Shown: one piece after another, positions 23,515-24,882 of the stretch
Numbering within the stretch: the stretch's first letter is position 1
Layout of the letters: every line of letters starts with the position of its first letter
DNA from: Bacteroidota bacterium
GTDB taxonomy: Bacteria > Bacteroidota > Bacteroidia > Bacteroidales > Paludibacteraceae
DNA: 24,882 bases
NCBI GenBank assembly: GCA_017860335.1
Contig: JAFNAU010000009.1
Span: forward strand, 1-24,882
Direction of reading: 5' to 3'
Translations under genes and position numbers: made by a program
Notes under the pieces: model-generated
The model's database searches: none
What the model saw: the letters and a program-made list of their open reading frames with translations, nothing else
What the model was told of the DNA's origin: nothing

Positions 23515-24390
23515 CTATTTTTTTTCAAAAAGTTTTCTTTTTTCGTCTGCACTCAGGCTTTCGTAACCCGAGGTTTTTATTTTATCAAGTATCCTGTCTA
23601 TTTCAGCTTCGTTACGCGCTTTTTGCTGATTATATTCCTGCGGAGACATCCGTTGCGAATGGAATTTCGGAGCTTTCTGTTTCGGCCTTGGACGAAACAA
23701 ATTTACAAAAAAGTCAACAATACGAGTGATAAAGTAGGTAATATCTGTTCCTTTTTTATTGAAAACGGCAAATAAATAACCTGTCAGGGCACCTCCCAGA
23801 TGAGCCATTTCGCCACCTCCGTTATTTCCGGTAAGGCTGAAAACACTGATGAGAACTGTAATAATGGCTATGTAAATCAGTTTCACCCGACCAATCAGCA
23901 AAAGGTTCATTTCGGCATTCGGAGCGCGAACAGCCGTAGCTACGACGATTGCCATGATAGAACCCGAAGCTCCGAGCAATACACTGTAATATGCTGCTGC
24001 CGAATAATATGGGAAAACATTATAAGCAACCACATAAACTGATGCAGCAACTAACCCTCCGAGAATATAAAGTGACAGCAACTGTTTCTCCGAAAAGTAG
24101 GTCAGAAACAACCTGCCGAACCAGAAGAGCATCAGCATATTGAATAAAATATGATAGAAACCCTTGTGAAGAAACATATAGGTAAGAGGCGTCCAGAAAT
24201 GACTGAGTAATTTATCCAGATTGGAGGGAACTGCCAGCCAGTTGATATATTCCGATGCATCGATATTGAACAGACGGAAAATTACAAGAAAAATATTTAC
24301 AAGTAAAAACACGGCAACATTCAGATAAATCAATTTTATCAGCGTATTCCCGTTTTTATAGGTAAATTTTAAGTTATCGAATATATTCAT
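23515..24390 (-). CDS. Rhomboid family intramembrane serine protease with C-terminal cytoplasmic tail
   Basis: This is a 291-aa rhomboid protease that cleaves transmembrane substrates in the inner membrane. The catalytic serine is S142 in GASGS and the paired His is H197 in MAHLGGALTG. The HxxxN motif (H80, N84 in FYHILFNMLML) that builds the oxyanion hole is present, so it should be active. Six hydrophobic segments fit the minimal fold. After about residue 236 a basic, polar tail ends in a helical segment (EAEIDRILDKIKTSGYESLSADEKRKLFE), a C-terminal domain often seen on Bacteroidetes rhomboids. It follows the other rhomboid gene by 54 bp and precedes the EEP gene by 16 bp. Confidence 0.93.
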   Translation of the reverse strand: MNIFDNLKFTYKNGNTLIKLIYLNVAVFLLVNIFLVIFRLFNIDASEYINWLAVPSNLDKLLSHFWTPLTYMFLHKGFYHILFNMLMLFWFGRLFLTYFSEKQLLSLYILGGLVAASVYVVAYNVFPYYSAAAYYSVLLGASGSIMAIVVATAVRAPNAEMNLLLIGRVKLIYIAIITVLISVFSLTGNNGGGEMAHLGGALTGYLFAVFNKKGTDITYFITRIVDFFVNLFRPRPKQKAPKFHSQRMSPQEYNQQKARNEAEIDRILDKIKTSGYESLSADEKRKLFEKK

Positions 24391-24444
24391 CGTGTATTGT
24401 AATATTTAAAAAATTGATTACAGAATGTACGTCGGTATTCTTAA

Positions 24445-24882
24445 TTAACTATAAAGTCTTCCTTTTTTCTTCCAGTAATATATAAGCAGCGCACCAAACA
24501 ACATACCACCCAGGTGAGCAAAATGCGCCACACTGTCGCCTGAGAACTGAGCCACACCCAAAAACAGTTCCGCTACACCATAACCAAGAACAAACCAGCG
24601 TGCCTTAATGGGTATCGGTATAAACATAAGGAAAAGTCGCTCCTCTGGAAAGAGCCAACCGAAAGCCAGCAGCAGTCCGAAGACCGAGCCTGAGGCACCA
24701 ATGGTAACCGGCATGTTCAACAGCAGATTTTTCTGTTTGATTACATCCAGAACCGTCATTCCTGAAATATCGCCACTAAAATAAGCCCTCAAGCTATCGA
24801 CAGAACCTGAATTTATTGCCGTATTAAAAGCAGATACAACCGTATGAAGTTCAAAATACCAGAACAGTTGCTGTACGATGGC
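24445..24882 (-). CDS. Rhomboid family intramembrane serine protease, C-terminal part (cut by window edge)
   Basis: This is a second rhomboid protease, of which about 145 C-terminal residues are visible. The frame is open to the right edge and the N-terminus lies outside. Catalytic Ser is in GASGSVFGLLLAFG and the catalytic His in VAHFAHLGGMLFGALLIYY, so the Ser/His dyad is complete. The HxxxN motif would be in the missing part. The protein ends shortly after the last membrane segment (YYWKKKGRLYS), without the cytoplasmic tail of its downstream neighbour. No in-frame ATG explains the visible start, and the protein sequence continues plausibly to the last base. Confidence 0.92.
   Translation of the reverse strand, partial: AIVQQLFWYFELHTVVSAFNTAINSGSVDSLRAYFSGDISGMTVLDVIKQKNLLLNMPVTIGASGSVFGLLLAFGWLFPEERLFLMFIPIPIKARWFVLGYGVAELFLGVAQFSGDSVAHFAHLGGMLFGALLIYYWKKKGRLYS

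Overview
This window comes from the chromosome of a member of the Bacteroidetes, most likely a Bacteroidales species. Three things point there. The proteins resemble Bacteroides/Porphyromonas-type orthologues (EF-Tu, PGK, type I QueF, a sirtuin without zinc cysteines). Start codons lack Shine-Dalgarno sequences and have A/T-rich upstream regions. Several intergenic regions carry the Bacteroidetes promoter signature TTTG-N18/19-TAnnTTTG. No phage, transposon, plasmid or CRISPR signature was found, so this is a core region.

Region 1 (1-10090, minus strand) is the transcription/translation supercluster. In transcription order it runs tRNA-Thr(UGU), tRNA-Tyr(GUA), tRNA-Gly(UCC), tRNA-Thr(GGU), tuf, tRNA-Trp(CCA), secE, nusG, rplK, rplA, rplJ, rplL, rpoB, rpoC (cut by the left edge). 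The first five genes match the E. coli thrU-tyrU-glyT-thrT-tufB order. Notable details are a tuf stop codon lying inside tRNA-Trp and two tandem terminator-like hairpins between rplL and rpoB.

Region 2 (10203-11755, minus) is a compact operon rpsU-xerC-hpf with a consensus promoter. Its terminator hairpin overlaps the predicted promoter of the tRNA-tuf operon. Region 3 (11798-14194, minus) holds a secreted protein of unknown function with a possible permuted papain-like His/Cys pair, then queF with an adjacent sirtuin gene.

Region 4 (14332-18033, plus) carries a predicted outer-membrane barrel protein, an S41 lipoprotein protease, a SpoU/TrmH RNA methyltransferase, a secreted TPR protein and an SUI1/YciH-type protein, ending in a clear terminator. 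Region 5 (18150-19652, plus) is a monocistronic type I glutamine synthetase. It shares a bidirectional terminator with convergent pgk.

Region 6 (19739-24882, minus) has pgk preceded by a doubtful small membrane ORF, then gcvH-purE, then two tandem rhomboid proteases followed by a membrane-anchored endonuclease/exonuclease/phosphatase protein. The first rhomboid is cut by the right edge. Almost everything is housekeeping. The most unusual points are local architecture (gene overlaps and terminator/promoter overlaps) and two or three uncharacterised envelope proteins. I see no convincing new multi-gene system.
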